From: Phymatolithon calcareum
Taxonomy: Eukaryota; Rhodophyta; Florideophyceae; Hapalidiales
Direction: 5' to 3'
Assembly (NCBI GenBank): GCA_977006965.1
Contig: OZ345353.1
Location: forward strand, 868,001-932,000
DNA: 64,000 bases
Part shown: in pieces, positions 54,100 to 64,000 of the stretch
Layout: each line of letters begins with the position of its first letter
Numbering within the stretch: position 1 is the stretch's first letter
Position numbers and translations under genes: made by a program
The notes under the pieces: model-generated
The model's database searches: none
What the model was told of the DNA's origin: nothing
Seen by the model: the letters and a program-made list of their open reading frames with translations, nothing else

Positions 54100-54237
54100 A
54101 CAGGCGGAAGGTTTCAAGTTTTTAACATTGTGTAGTCCGTTGAAACGGACTACACACTGGAAAGGGGTAACTGAGGAAGCCTTGCCCATATATTCGTAAG
54201 GCTGTGGGGCTTTTAAATAAACATCAATTGAAAAAAG
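54100..54237 (+). mobile_element. LINE-B 3'-end fragment
   Basis: ACTGAGGAAGCCTTGCCCAT, ATTCGTAAGGCTGTG, TTTTAAATAAA and a short A tail match the LINE-B 3' UTR. A GGCGGAAGGTTTCAAG block upstream also fits. An insertion creates the hairpin at 54129-54156. No target duplication seen. Confidence 0.75.
54129..54156. repeat. 13-bp perfect inverted repeat with 2-nt loop
   Basis: TGTGTAGTCCGTT (54129-54141) and its complement (54144-54156) are separated by GA. Other LINE-B copies have only the right arm (as CAACGGTCTACACA-like), so the left arm is a local fold-back duplication. Confidence 0.75.
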
Positions 54238-54239
54238 AT

Positions 54240-55440
54240 GCCATATGGCTTCTGTGTTGTGTGACCACAGTCCTGCAGCAGCAACCAGTCGTAAACCAAT
54301 CCATCAAATCTTAGTTTCGAAGAATTCATCCAAACTTTTGGCAAGTTAATATTGTGTAACTACAATAGCACTAGACTAAACTACTAGACCACCAAAGTTC
54401 CAGTTCGTGCTTGCTTCTGATTCGTATTTTCCGGACTATTTTAAGACTCCTCAACATATATGGTCTTCCAAAAACCAAACCTGATCTCAACATTCCATTC
54501 TTCCGTTGCTTCGGGAACCGAAACTTGCTTCCAAAACGTATTCTTCTAATGCTATTTTGCCAACACTCGGTATGTATATAGATCTCTTAGGTTTCGACGA
54601 AAACTCTAGCACGGAATATTTAGTGGTTAAGTTTCTGGTACTGAATTAATGTGAGGTTTCGACACCAAGAGGATTCTGTAGTTTCGGCTGCACTAGTTTG
54701 ATGATGAACAGGTTAGGTAGGGTGGGTATGATATAATACACAAAAAATCTGACGGTCCACACTGCTGTATGAAAAAATTCATTCCTGATTCGGACACTGT
54801 GTTATCTATCATATCTACCTGTGAAGTGTGGTACTTGATGATTTTCGTCATGTGATATATCGACACAGCTGTGCTAGCCAAGTATTGATTTTTCGACATG
54901 TCCCGCAGTGGTATCAAGAAGGCGACTTCAGTTTTTTCAGTTTCTAGTAGAAACTTCTTGTCCTCTTCGACGATTCGTTTGCCAATAATTTACTTTCATG
55001 GGCCATATTTGATAGTGCAGTGGAAAATTATTTTCCTCTGCACTATCTCACCTATCACCGGTAACTCGCGCTTCTCGCCCTAATCGCTTATATCTTCCAG
55101 CCTCCCGTGTCGCACCTGACCATTCCGTTCCCCCGCACTTTCCTAAATGTCCCGCATCCTCCGCCCCCAGAAAAAGCAAACCTCACGTCCAGCGATGGAG
55201 TACTGTCAGCATTGCGCGACATCTGAGCCGTGACAGCTGTTTCGCTATTGTTTGCAACAGAGCAAAAACGAGAGGACGAAGGAGGGGAAGAGAAGTGAAG
55301 ATACCGTTCGAATGAACGCTGACATGTTTGAAGCTTTCTAACGGCATCGCCCCAGATCACACGGGAACGTCATGCCGGAAAAATAACGTTTTCCTAGAAT
55401 GGTCTGCAGCACCAAGCAGTGAAGATGAATGAAAGCAAAA
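54240..55440. other. No gene recognised
   Basis: AT-rich with short unsupported frames on both strands. Confidence 0.4.
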
Positions 55441-55454
55441 ACAGAATGCTTTGA

Positions 55455-55560
55455 CCACCTGTGGTATAGCGGTAAAACTGCCTCAGTGCACCTGTGCGCA
55501 TATTTCGGTATGATATAGGAAGGAATGTTGGGGTAGCCGGTTCGAGTCCTGCCACAAGCA
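55455..55560 (+). other. tRNA-like SINE head
   Basis: ACCTGTGGTATAGCGGTAAA carries box A (from about 55463), and GGTTCGAGTCC (55539-55549) is box B. Between them TGTGCGCATAT..CGG parallels the SINE at 41594-41819. The box spacing (~76 nt) and unpaired acceptor ends argue against a functional tRNA gene. The body downstream is not alignable with the other copy, so its 3' limit is unknown. Confidence 0.5.
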
Positions 55561-55599
55561 AGAATTGAATTACATTCCGCGAAGGGCACACGGATGTCG

Positions 55600-56114
55600 C
55601 CGCGTAGTGGTCCCGCAGTACTCACGGGAAGGAGATACGCGAGTACCCATAATGAATCCCGTCGAGGAATATCTTAGAAACCCCCTAGATGTGTAGCTCC
55701 GAATGAAAGAATGCTTTGCTCAAGACTGTTCGTAGGCCGCTACCCGAGAAACCCTCTGAAATTGATTGAAGAGATGGGCAGTTAAGGAGCATGGGCGATT
55801 GGAGCACTCAACAGTATCCTGAGGAAGGCTACATGGACCCCTAGAGAAGAGATTGATGTAGCTCAAGCCATTCACATGACACTGTACAATTCTGATTAGG
55901 GCACACGAAATTTTCCAGGCTAGTACAATACAAGATTAGAAAGGTGCCGACTTTCCTCAATTTGAGACACATGGCACCTCCTCACCAAATCCACATAATT
56001 GCAAAATTCAATTCTTCTTCACTGTGCGGGCAAAGCATTACTGAAATGAGTTTAACCCCGTTTCTTTATTATTCTTGGTCGGCGATTGCAGAGTCAACAT
56101 CTCTGCGATTATTT
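55600..56114. other. No gene recognised
   Basis: Nothing supported between the tRNA-like element and the LINE-C tail. Confidence 0.4.
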
Positions 56115-56200
56115 TTTTGCATTTGAATATATTTTAATATAAATGCCCTCAGAAAACACTCATGAGATTACAAGAGAGATGCGTTTCTGAAGTATGATCC
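56115..56200 (-). mobile_element. LINE-C 3'-end fragment
   Basis: On the minus strand: AACGCATCTCTCTTG, CTCATGAGTGTT, CTGAGGGCATTTA and an A tail at 56113-56119, matching the 3' end of the LINE-C at 15272. It is only ~85 bp and diverged. It lies just beyond the 3' end of the homeobox pseudogene. Confidence 0.65.
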
Positions 56201-56231
56201 TTCGTTCTGGAATTATTTGCCGCAGCCATAG

Positions 56232-57020
56232 GCCCCAACGCCATGTGTCTTGGGCCGTCCAGCTCTTAGCGCCATACTTTTCCTGACGCGGATTGGTTTA
56301 TTCGCAAAGAAGCTGTTGACTTGGATCATCAATAGGTCGACCTTCAAAGCCCGCAGTTTCGCCTCTTCTACTGATGGCCAAGGGTTAGTTACTTGCTGGC
56401 GCGCGGCGCAGATGTCGTTTTTGAGCGCTCGTCGACGCCCACGGCTTGTGCCGGGGATTCATTGGTCGCATCCAGATTACTGGACGCCGGATCGTTGTTT
56501 TTGACGGGTGGTAGACGGTCGCATTTGCACTTTTGTCAGCGTGCGGCGTCCATATGGACAGTTGGAGACAATTTATGCTTGGAAGTGTAGTGCTTACATT
56601 CGGCAATGTCGAATGCATATGCATATCGAGAGGACGTTTCTTGAGATCCTCAAGACCGTGGAGAGAGCCAACTGCAAATGGATCCAAGGAAGAAGAACGA
56701 GCGCTTCCGCTGTCCATACCTTGCAAATGGGCAATGTTCGCCAAGTTGCTAGCGAGGCGATTAACTTAACATAAGAGCAATTGGAAACTATGACCTCGTG
56801 CTCCGCTACCTCGTCGACTGCCGTTTGCTCATGGCAGAAAGAAAGGAGCTCGATAAGAGGCCTGATATCAGCTCCTCGAAAAACGTGCCGCATCGAGTTC
56901 GTTTGGGGTTCTCCTCCAATAGGCGTGAGGAAGGGTGTAAAGTCTGTCAGCGAGGCGCCTTTCCGTAGCGAAAGAGGCAGCAAAAGAAGTACCGGAGCAA
57001 ATGGAGGATCGGAATATGCT
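56232..57020 (-). pseudogene. TALE-like homeobox paralogue 3, pseudogene
   Basis: Three frames hold pieces in the right order. First is the N-terminal block (FCHEQTAVDEVAEHEVIVSN; LQGMDSGSARSSSLDPFAVG, LEDLKKRPLDMHMHSTL). Then, at 56395-56255, a homeodomain remnant reads NPWPSVEEAKLRALKVDLLM followed by IQVNSFFANKPIRVRKSMAL. The TALE loop and Asn are recognisable, but the helix-3 Arg has become Pro (NKP) and helix 1 is lost. At least two frameshifts. Clearly a dead relative of the genes at 42342 and 51493. Confidence 0.8.
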
Positions 57021-57699
57021 AAATGAGTTTCGAAAATCGAAAATGGACATTTTTCTCCGCAGATAAATCCATCAAAGCGCAGAGTCGCTCTCCAAGGACG
57101 TGCCCCGTTTCGGATGGTACCACCTCTTGAGCTGAAGAACGATTCGTCTTCTGTTGATATGATTTTCTTTTGCCGGTGCGACCTCTACATCGAGACTTGA
57201 AATCTCTCGACCGTACTACAAATTGGCCGGTATGCGCTTTCTCTTACCAGATTGTTCGGCTGCGTTGAATGAAACAGGGAAATCGAGGCCGGAGTCAAAG
57301 ACGTAGTCCCCGAATGATCCCTGAGTTGAGGTATTTATGGCGGTGAGTGCTGCAAAGGCATGCAAAGGAGGTGTACGTGTGATGCAACTCGACGTAGCAA
57401 TATGAGTGGAGAGAGGCCGCAACATGATACGAGAACAGAAGCTGAACAAATCGAAGACGAACGCGGAACCATGCCGTTACTTATAGAGCGAAACTTTTCA
57501 TTTCTTGTCTTGGAGATTATATGTTCTTTGGCAGATGCCGGTAGATGCAATCGGGAAGTTGCCAAAACCGTGAGCGTCTGGAGCAGCTGTCGTAGAGGGG
57601 CGTTGCCCAGGGCAACAAGAGCAAACAATGGGATGTGAAAATTGGAAGTTGGATGTGTAGAAGCTCAGAGAATCGAAATCCTGACTGCGTTGTGCCGGC
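57021..57699. other. No gene recognised
   Basis: A 92-codon plus frame (57360-57638) contains RNFSFLVLEIICSLADAGRC and could be part of a small gene, but nothing supports a family. The minus-strand overlaps are shadows. Confidence 0.3.
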
Positions 57700-58650
57700 A
57701 AAGCATCGACCAGGCATACGTGCAGGTGCAGTGATGCGAATCTCTTCCGATATACTGTAATTTCTGATTACTGTGTTCTTCAACAAAAGATGATGAATGT
57801 GATATCATACTGTACAATCAAAGGGGAGGACGTAGTTGAGAATGCTACGGTAGTTTTAGGAAATAATTTTGAGAGCTCGCACGAGCTTTTGCCATTCATT
57901 ACTGGAAGATGAGTCGTCAAAATGCGAGGGCTGTTGTGAAAAATCGCAGATCTGCGACATGTGGAAATCGTATTTTTTGGAAATTAAGAGGCTCCTGACC
58001 TGCCTCAGGGTGTGATTACATGTCGCATGGTTCGACGGATTTCAACATCTTCTGAAAGTCGAGCATCTTGAGATGCAGGCTGTATTTTCATAGAATCCTG
58101 AGAAACGTACATTGTCCCAGGATGCACAAAGCTTTTGTGTACGATCTCCGGATGACGAGAATTAAGGTTTCTGCATATTTGGACAAGTTTTTCAACTTCT
58201 GGTCTATTTTCGAAAGCTGCCTGACGGCCGTCATTGGCACAGAACATCGTGGCGATATTACAATGTCAATTTTCGCATACAGTATTTGAAAAATTGGGTC
58301 TTCTGTACATATCATAAGACATTTGATGTTTTAGAGCTTGAGCATGATGATCGTATGACATTGATGTCGCGCAGTACAATTTGGATGTGATTCGAGGAAC
58401 CATTGACTAGAAACGAAAAAGCTAGAACGCAGAAGTCAGGATCAAGAATAGGTTTGCAGTTTTGGCTACCATACTGTACAGTGATGCTCGTGTCTTTTGC
58501 AATACTCCGCAACCCAGTGCTCGGTGCACTAAGCATATACCAATGATAATCATCAGACCTGACAAACACGTAGATCTCATCTTCGTTCTTCTCTGAAAGG
58601 GTACCCAAGTGGTAGTCGAAAACAGGACAAAATTGTTGGGGGCGGGTGAC
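57700..58650 (-). pseudogene. Diverged copy of the U sequence
   Basis: On the minus strand LGTLSEKNEDEIYVFVRSDD (58608-58530) lines up with YLRARVAKNKNDIYVLLAVM in U unit 3 (about 50330-50260). ACACGTAGAT.TCATTCTTGTTCTT-like DNA is shared. The downstream order (PILDPDFCVLAFSFLVNGSS; then ISPRCSVPMTAVRQL) is compatible with U. The 98-codon frame 58608-58312 is the cleanest surviving piece and suggests U was a protein gene. Family unknown. Confidence 0.5.
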
Positions 58651-58969
58651 GGTTTGTCGATATTTCTAGACGATCTTCACCACTCACCCAGCCCCGCATG
58701 AGCACCCGCTTGGACACATCCAGAGGCGAAGTTTGCGCAGGGGTCCTCCTTTCCCTGAGAATGTGCAAAACTGCGCAGAGCAGCATTTGCAGGTATTGCA
58801 CTCGCTGTCATGCAGTCAAGGACAAATACCTCCAGCGTCTTCAAAACCGTCAACATGGCCATGGGCCGAATGCTGCAATTCATCGACTGTCGAACTGAAT
58901 ACTGAGAGCGTTGGAGCACGAAGGTAATTGAACTCTGCGTGACGATGGAGGCATAACTCAAACGCAATG

Positions 58970-61900
58970 GTTCAAAACAGGTGGATCAGAGACTTTTGAC
59001 GCTTTGAGCGCCCCATGACAAAATGATTCGAGGATGACTGACAATGTGCTAGTCATGACCTCTGCAGGTGAAGTGCGAAAAGCAATTGTGACAAGGATTA
59101 TGTACTATCGATATACGATCATCCTTGTCGCAATTTCTTTTTTTCGCTCCACACCGGTATTCGTATGTCGACGTTCCAACGAATCTGCGCCTTTCGACAA
59201 GGTTCATCGCCGTCTTGCTCCTCCCAAAATTTGTGTTGGTAGAAGTCCCAAACTGAATTCTTCTGGGAGACCTATCACAAAACTTGTTTTTTTGTAATTA
59301 GCGCTGTCACCAAAGTAAGCTTTCACTGTCAGTCTGACAATATCCTGTCAATTTGGAATGGAGAGCAAATGTGATTCTTTTTCTGCCGTTGATTGTTCTC
59401 CGTAACTTTTCCACCTCTTTGCCGACTCCGAGCTCAGTCGACACGCATACCCCATTGCAACTGTCAGTCGCTCAGTTCCGCCGACAGTCTCAAACCATCA
59501 AGAGTCTCTAATGCGCCAGAATTTTTCCAGCTCCACAACAGCCATGACTTCCTTCTCCGTTATCACGCCAAATTGAACTACCAATCGCTCCGCATCATTC
59601 CTCATGTATTCATGTCCCCGGTCACCCATCGGTATGAGCAGTACTACGAGCAGGAACGAGTTCGCACAAGAGTCTATTGCCCACATTCGCCTGGCATCGG
59701 AAAAAGAGATATCACCTCCCGCCTGTGCGAGCCTTACTGCGCTTTTCATGAATCAGCGGTACGACCGACTCACTAATTCCGGAGCGCCGATCGACTGCCC
59801 GCTTACAATGCAGCTAGCGATATCAGACCGGAAGGCCCAACTTGTCGTGGACTTTGACAACTAAAAGTTCCACATCCAGAATCAGTATGTCGATTAATTG
59901 CCGTCAATGCGTTGGACGGCCACAAAATCCTTTGCGAATCTAGCAGAACCCTGCAATCGAGGTGGATACTTTTCTGAAAGGTAAGTATTACCTAATCGTT
60001 ATTGGCAACCGCTTGCCAAGGAGACTTCAAATTCTACGCTCAAAGGCACGCTTCAGATCATCGGGCAGCCCTCGCGATTAATAGCGCGTATTTGTCGCCG
60101 CTCCAGCACCTGGGGAGGCCAAGAATGCATCACGATCAGAAATGTTTCTCCCGGTTGCTTTTTGGAAACAAGGGCTTTTCAGGGCATCGGATTTTCCGGT
60201 TGACATGAGGCAGAAAGTTAAATTTTTCAGCGTTGAAAGAGACCTCACATGGTCTTACGATGTCGCTATTTTGGATCAAGAGCAATGGCTGAGCTCCGTG
60301 ATCCTTCGCACTGAAGCAGGTGCCCTTCGAATAGGTGAGAGACAGTGTCTCCTATCACGATGCCATGAATATACGTACCTTGGCTAATGTCTGCTCCTTC
60401 ACACGCCCAATAAGCAGGCGACGCCTTTTGAAAATGCGACTCGTGCACGATCCGGTACGGGCAGTACTTTTCGGACAGCCGGAAGGCGCAGGGGGCGACG
60501 AAGGTTTTATTTGACAATTTTCTGAATTTCGACTATCCCTTTGTTGGGGTGTCACCTAGATGTCCTCACATAGGCCGAGATTCCGCAACTCTCTGTGAAA
60601 GGAGCGACCGGCGGCAATGTTTTAATGCTATCAATCACATGATGGCAACTGCGTAGGAACCGTAAATGTCCGTTCGCTGGTCGTCACGTGTTCGTTCTTA
60701 AATAAGATGACGGTTGGCGGTCCTGTATCACTACAACGGCATGAGCAATTGACGAGAAGCTGTTAGGGTGCCGCGCGAGGGCAGCAGCGCAGCGCTAGCA
60801 TATCTTTCCGTCTCAAGCGGTCTTTAATGACCGCTTTATTCATCGTCAGGAAGGTCGAACGGCCACTGTCCCGTGCGAGCGTGTGATAATAATAAGACCG
60901 ACAGTCGATGAAAGGAAGATCTCATCTGCGTCTGCGACACCAAAGATACCACGTAGAGTCGAATCATGTGCAATACCGTCCCGGCTCTGCGTGACAGAAT
61001 GCGCATTGGATGACGAAAGTTGCATGAAACAGAACACCGATTTGAGCCACAGAACGAAGCGGTTTTTTTCCAGGGTTGAATAAGGACTTGGAGGCGTGAC
61101 CCAAGAGTTGTAGTACGTTTCGCAGCGTTGGGGAAGCCGATGTGCCGCGCAAAGGCTGACAGCATTCCCGAGCAGGGAATGATGTCAACTAATTCAGCGA
61201 CGGTGCAAGACGTCTCATCGAGCAGCTGGTGAAAATTCTCACGGTTATATCGACATCCTGTACAACGAGCATCATTAGCACAAAGCTTAAAAGGGCAAGT
61301 TCAGAATAAATTTACAAAATTGGTCAGCAACGATCACGACAGGGAATGCTGCAGCTGCCAAGGATTGTCTTCTGCGGCCCCTGCGTAAGCTGAGAAAAAT
61401 CATGCTTACATGTTCATAGAGTACAGTCAAAGCACAAAACGCCCGGACACAGAAAAAGAATATTATTCATGGCTTTAGAGATTGGCAGCATTTCGGTGAT
61501 CGCCATGATGCGGAGACGCCGCTCTTTATTTCCTCGCAGTGGATAGGCGAGTAGACTTTCGAAACGAATATGAAATTTTTAGCGACGAAGATGTGAGGAC
61601 ATGACTTTGGAGTGACCATGCCTCAAGGTTTAGTCACGCGGACGAAAATGACATATGACCCGGCGACAAAATGAATCTTATCGGTTTCTCAATTGTCAGG
61701 AATTACATTCTTTCAGCATAAGTAGCCATTGTTCAGCAAAACAATTGGTTTCTTCTAGTCCTGGCATCTGCGCCAATAGTCATGCAAAAGCCGTGAGACG
61801 AAAAACTGGAGAGAGAACACAAGGAATTTTTCCTCCGTCGTCCCCAAACTTAGCGCAATGAGCCATGTAGCATACATGAGCGAAAAATCATAAATTGGTC

Positions 61901-62683
61901 CGTCAAAAGGAATCCAATTTCACTTCTGTCCTTTACCGGCAGCGCTCGGTGTCCTCTCCATCTTGACGGGGAGTTGCCCATGTCGATCGACAGGACGTGA
62001 CTGACGCCGCCGCACAGAAAAGACGAATTTTCTCAGTTTCCATCAAGTCGCAAATTCGTTCCGATTGCCTCGAAGTGGACTTCTTAAGCTGCAGTCCATG
62101 GGAACGGTTTTAAGTACGGATGGATCTCATACCCGATGCTGGCGTAACCCTTAGGAGAAAAATGCGAGAGAAACCGCTAGGCAGAAGCCATTCGGACACA
62201 AAGCACGCGCCATAGTTGCTGCGAGCGAAGCAGCCGATGAGGAGCAATACGCACGACATGCCGACATTATCATGAAGGGGAGATTCACTGCTGTTTTCCT
62301 GCCGGGAATGTTACAGTGTAAGCTGAAACTCAATTTTCGGTGATGGCTAAAAATCATTTTCGGAAATCTGCTTCGGCTGATTTTGGATCTTGCGCATAAG
62401 AGATCCGTCTCTCTGTGCCTTTACACAGTCCACTGCACTATGCTCAGGGCATCTCTTTCCACAAAGTGTAGGTTTCAGGTTTTTGCAGTCAATGAATCTG
62501 ACTAATTGTTGGGACGCATGGTACCCTCTCAATAAATCGACTTACGAATTTGACTAATTGACAACGCGTCCTCGAAACAGAAGATTTTGCTCCTAGAAAC
62601 TGTCATGAAAGACCTAAAATCAAACTTGCTGCCAATTTCAATGTCGAGAATGATAGACGTGTTTCCCCCAACCGTGATCGAGC
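58970..62683. other. Mostly unannotated; possible very old U copy
   Basis: No supported gene. Around 61270-61560 the plus strand shares short blocks with U units (CATGGCTTTAGAGA; AAATTGGTC), hinting at an ancient copy. Open frames at 59393-59776, 60002-60387 and 60836-61165 lack motifs. Confidence 0.3.
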
Positions 62684-62697
62684 ACTATACCCATACA

Positions 62698-62836
62698 ACT
62701 TTCCCCACCGCCTATGGAAGGCGGTAGGTTTCAACGATCTACACACTGGAAGGTAGCAACTGAGGAAGCCTTGCCCGTATATTCGTAAGACTGTGAGACT
62801 TTTAAATAAACTCCAATCAAAAAAAAAAAAAAAAAA
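62698..62836 (+). mobile_element. LINE-B 3'-end insertion, poly-A tail
   Basis: A 139-bp, extremely 5'-truncated copy flanked by the perfect 14-bp duplication ACTATACCCATACA (62684-62697 and 62837-62850). It starts ACTTTCCCCACCGCC and ends AAATAAACTCCAATC plus an ~18-A tail. The intact tail and perfect duplication mark it as one of the youngest insertions here. Confidence 0.93.
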
Positions 62837-63009
62837 CTATACCCATACAGCGCCTTCAAGTGGCATTCATGTCATATCACCATAATCACTCCCTCAACAA
62901 CTTCCTACTCTTCGTGTGGCGCTCGCTGCGGAGGAGCATCATGTATGCTCCCGATAGCGATTTCAAGCCCAACCTCGGCATTGCCACTCTTGCTCTTAGA
63001 AGTCACGTT

Positions 63010-64000
63010 TTACACATGCGCGTCCTTTCCCCCTTGTGTGAGGGCACCAGCCTGTGTGTTCGAGCCTGGTGTACGGTATCTCTGGTTTGTATACTTCCGG
63101 TTCTTCGAAATTGATTCAAATTCGCTCTTAGATCGCCTCCTTCTGTTATAGAAGAAAGTGTTGACTTGCTTGTAGGATATGGCCCACTTCTGCTCAAACA
63201 TTTTCTTTTCCTCCTTCGAAGGATACTTGCGTTCAATATTTCTCACACACCAGTCCTTCATATCTGCGACCGCATCGGATCTGAGTCTTGGACGTTTCCT
63301 GGTTCCAACGGGCGACGACTTAGCATAAGAGATCGATACTGCGTGAACGGGCACGAGATGTTTGTGTCCAGCAAGCGATGAGAGGCCACCAATGTCTCTA
63401 TTTTCTCTGCTTAAAGACGCGTTATTTGTTGCACTGCGACTATCACCGACTGTGCCGTAAGCACACGCGTTAATGGTGTCATGCAGCGTTGGTGGGACAT
63501 GCGCTCCGAGTGAACGTTGCTTCAGATCTTCAACCGTACAAACACAAGCATTCAAATAGACATCACCCGGCGACCATCGATCACACGCTTCCTTAATACC
63601 GCGAGAATAGGCAAAGTTTTTCACCGTTGAAGCATCACTCTCCGCGGTTGATAGCTTGATGGCACAATTGGGAACAATGAGTTCATTTCCAGTGCACACT
63701 TCATCGGCCTCCTTGACTAGCAGGGGAAGAGTAGGATGCTCGATGAGGTCCGTTACAAGGCCTGAAAAACTTTGACATGTACCGGACGCATTAACTGTTC
63801 TTCTGGTCTGGGAATTCAGAATCGACGGCACGGGGGCGGGAGCAGATAAACGAGTAGGTAAACCGTTTCCTAGACCAGTGGGGGCGATATCGAATGTGGA
63901 AAAACTTCTCGGATAGTAGGGAGCCGAAGCTTGGGGGTGGCTGCTTGGGGTGTCTGATTCTGCCACAGGAACGGTGTAATGTTCACCCGAGATATACCGA
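63010..64000 (-). CDS. TALE-like homeodomain protein 4 (5' end beyond window)
   Basis: The frame is open to the window edge. The triplet at 63966 is GTG with open codons upstream (SGEHYTVPVAESDT), so the true start lies past 64000. The conserved N-terminal block is present (FSGLVTDLIEHPTLPLLVKE, NELIVPNCAIKLS, VPPTLHDTINAC). The homeodomain reads RPRLRSDAVADMKDWCVRNI, ERKYPSKEEKKMFEQKWAIS, YKQVNTFFYNRRRRSKS, with the three-residue extension as KYP and helix-3 FFYNRR. The C-terminal DPSSVLAP motif of the other members is absent. Most divergent open member. Confidence 0.85.
   Translation of the reverse strand, partial: RYISGEHYTVPVAESDTPSSHPQASAPYYPRSFSTFDIAPTGLGNGLPTRLSAPAPVPSILNSQTRRTVNASGTCQSFSGLVTDLIEHPTLPLLVKEADEVCTGNELIVPNCAIKLSTAESDASTVKNFAYSRGIKEACDRWSPGDVYLNACVCTVEDLKQRSLGAHVPPTLHDTINACAYGTVGDSRSATNNASLSRENRDIGGLSSLAGHKHLVPVHAVSISYAKSSPVGTRKRPRLRSDAVADMKDWCVRNIERKYPSKEEKKMFEQKWAISYKQVNTFFYNRRRRSKSEFESISKNRKYTNQRYRTPGSNTQAGALTQGGKDAHV

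Noticed and set aside
55455-55560. Functional tRNA gene
   Set aside because: Acceptor stem does not pair properly and box spacing is too long; kept as a SINE-like head.

Overview
This is a eukaryotic nuclear window. It has no bacterial-style operons, many LINE, LTR and DNA transposons, and a few intron-poor host genes. Unusual TALE homeodomain proteins, a decayed NB-ARC/WD40 gene, KDZ and EEP-type LINE elements, and long coding blocks without obvious introns suggest a red alga, most likely a florideophyte such as Chondrus. That assignment is inference from gene content; no organelle or rRNA marker is present.

Layout: 0.5-9 kb is old repeats and two stacked LINEs. These are LINE-A (poly-C tail, itself split by a short retroelement called X here) and LINE-B (inserted in a LINE-C 3' end). 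10.4-14.5 kb is an NB-ARC plus ~11-blade WD40 gene broken by three frameshifts and one stop, with an opposed N-terminal fragment of a relative at 14.6-15.0 kb. 15.3-20.2 kb is a full-length two-ORF LINE (LINE-C) flanked by a 13-bp target duplication and nearly intact. 20.3-21.5 kb holds a LINE-D remnant and an X copy split by a 5'-truncated LINE-A. 21.5-25.8 kb is a defective Ty1/copia element. 26-32.7 kb is degenerate sequence with a second dispersed repeat, a 773-bp X insertion and a LINE-E remnant.

32.8-41.0 kb is a stacked nest: a LINE-B copy was hit by an LTR-bounded Ty3/gypsy element lacking RT/RNase H, and then by a complete KDZ-superfamily DNA transposon (36319-40884). The KDZ element has ~50-bp terminal inverted repeats, an 8-bp target duplication and two divergent intact ORFs (transposase and an unknown 540-aa protein). 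It also has repeated promoter motifs, subterminal arrays and an inverted fragment of its own transposase gene.

42-64 kb is a host-gene cluster, all on the minus strand: four TALE-type homeobox paralogues (three open, one pseudogene). They are interspersed with an unidentified decayed sequence ('U') present as three ~1.97-kb tandem units (45.3-51.2 kb) and at least one diverged copy (57.7-58.6 kb). The homeobox proteins share an uncharacterised ~105-residue N-terminal block; the two best-preserved also share a C-terminal DPSSVLAPRAKWRA motif.

The best candidates for something undescribed are the two-gene KDZ transposon with its regulatory architecture, the homeobox/U cluster with its lineage-specific domain, and the poly-C-tailed LINE. 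Element names LINE-A to LINE-E, X and U are local labels used only here.
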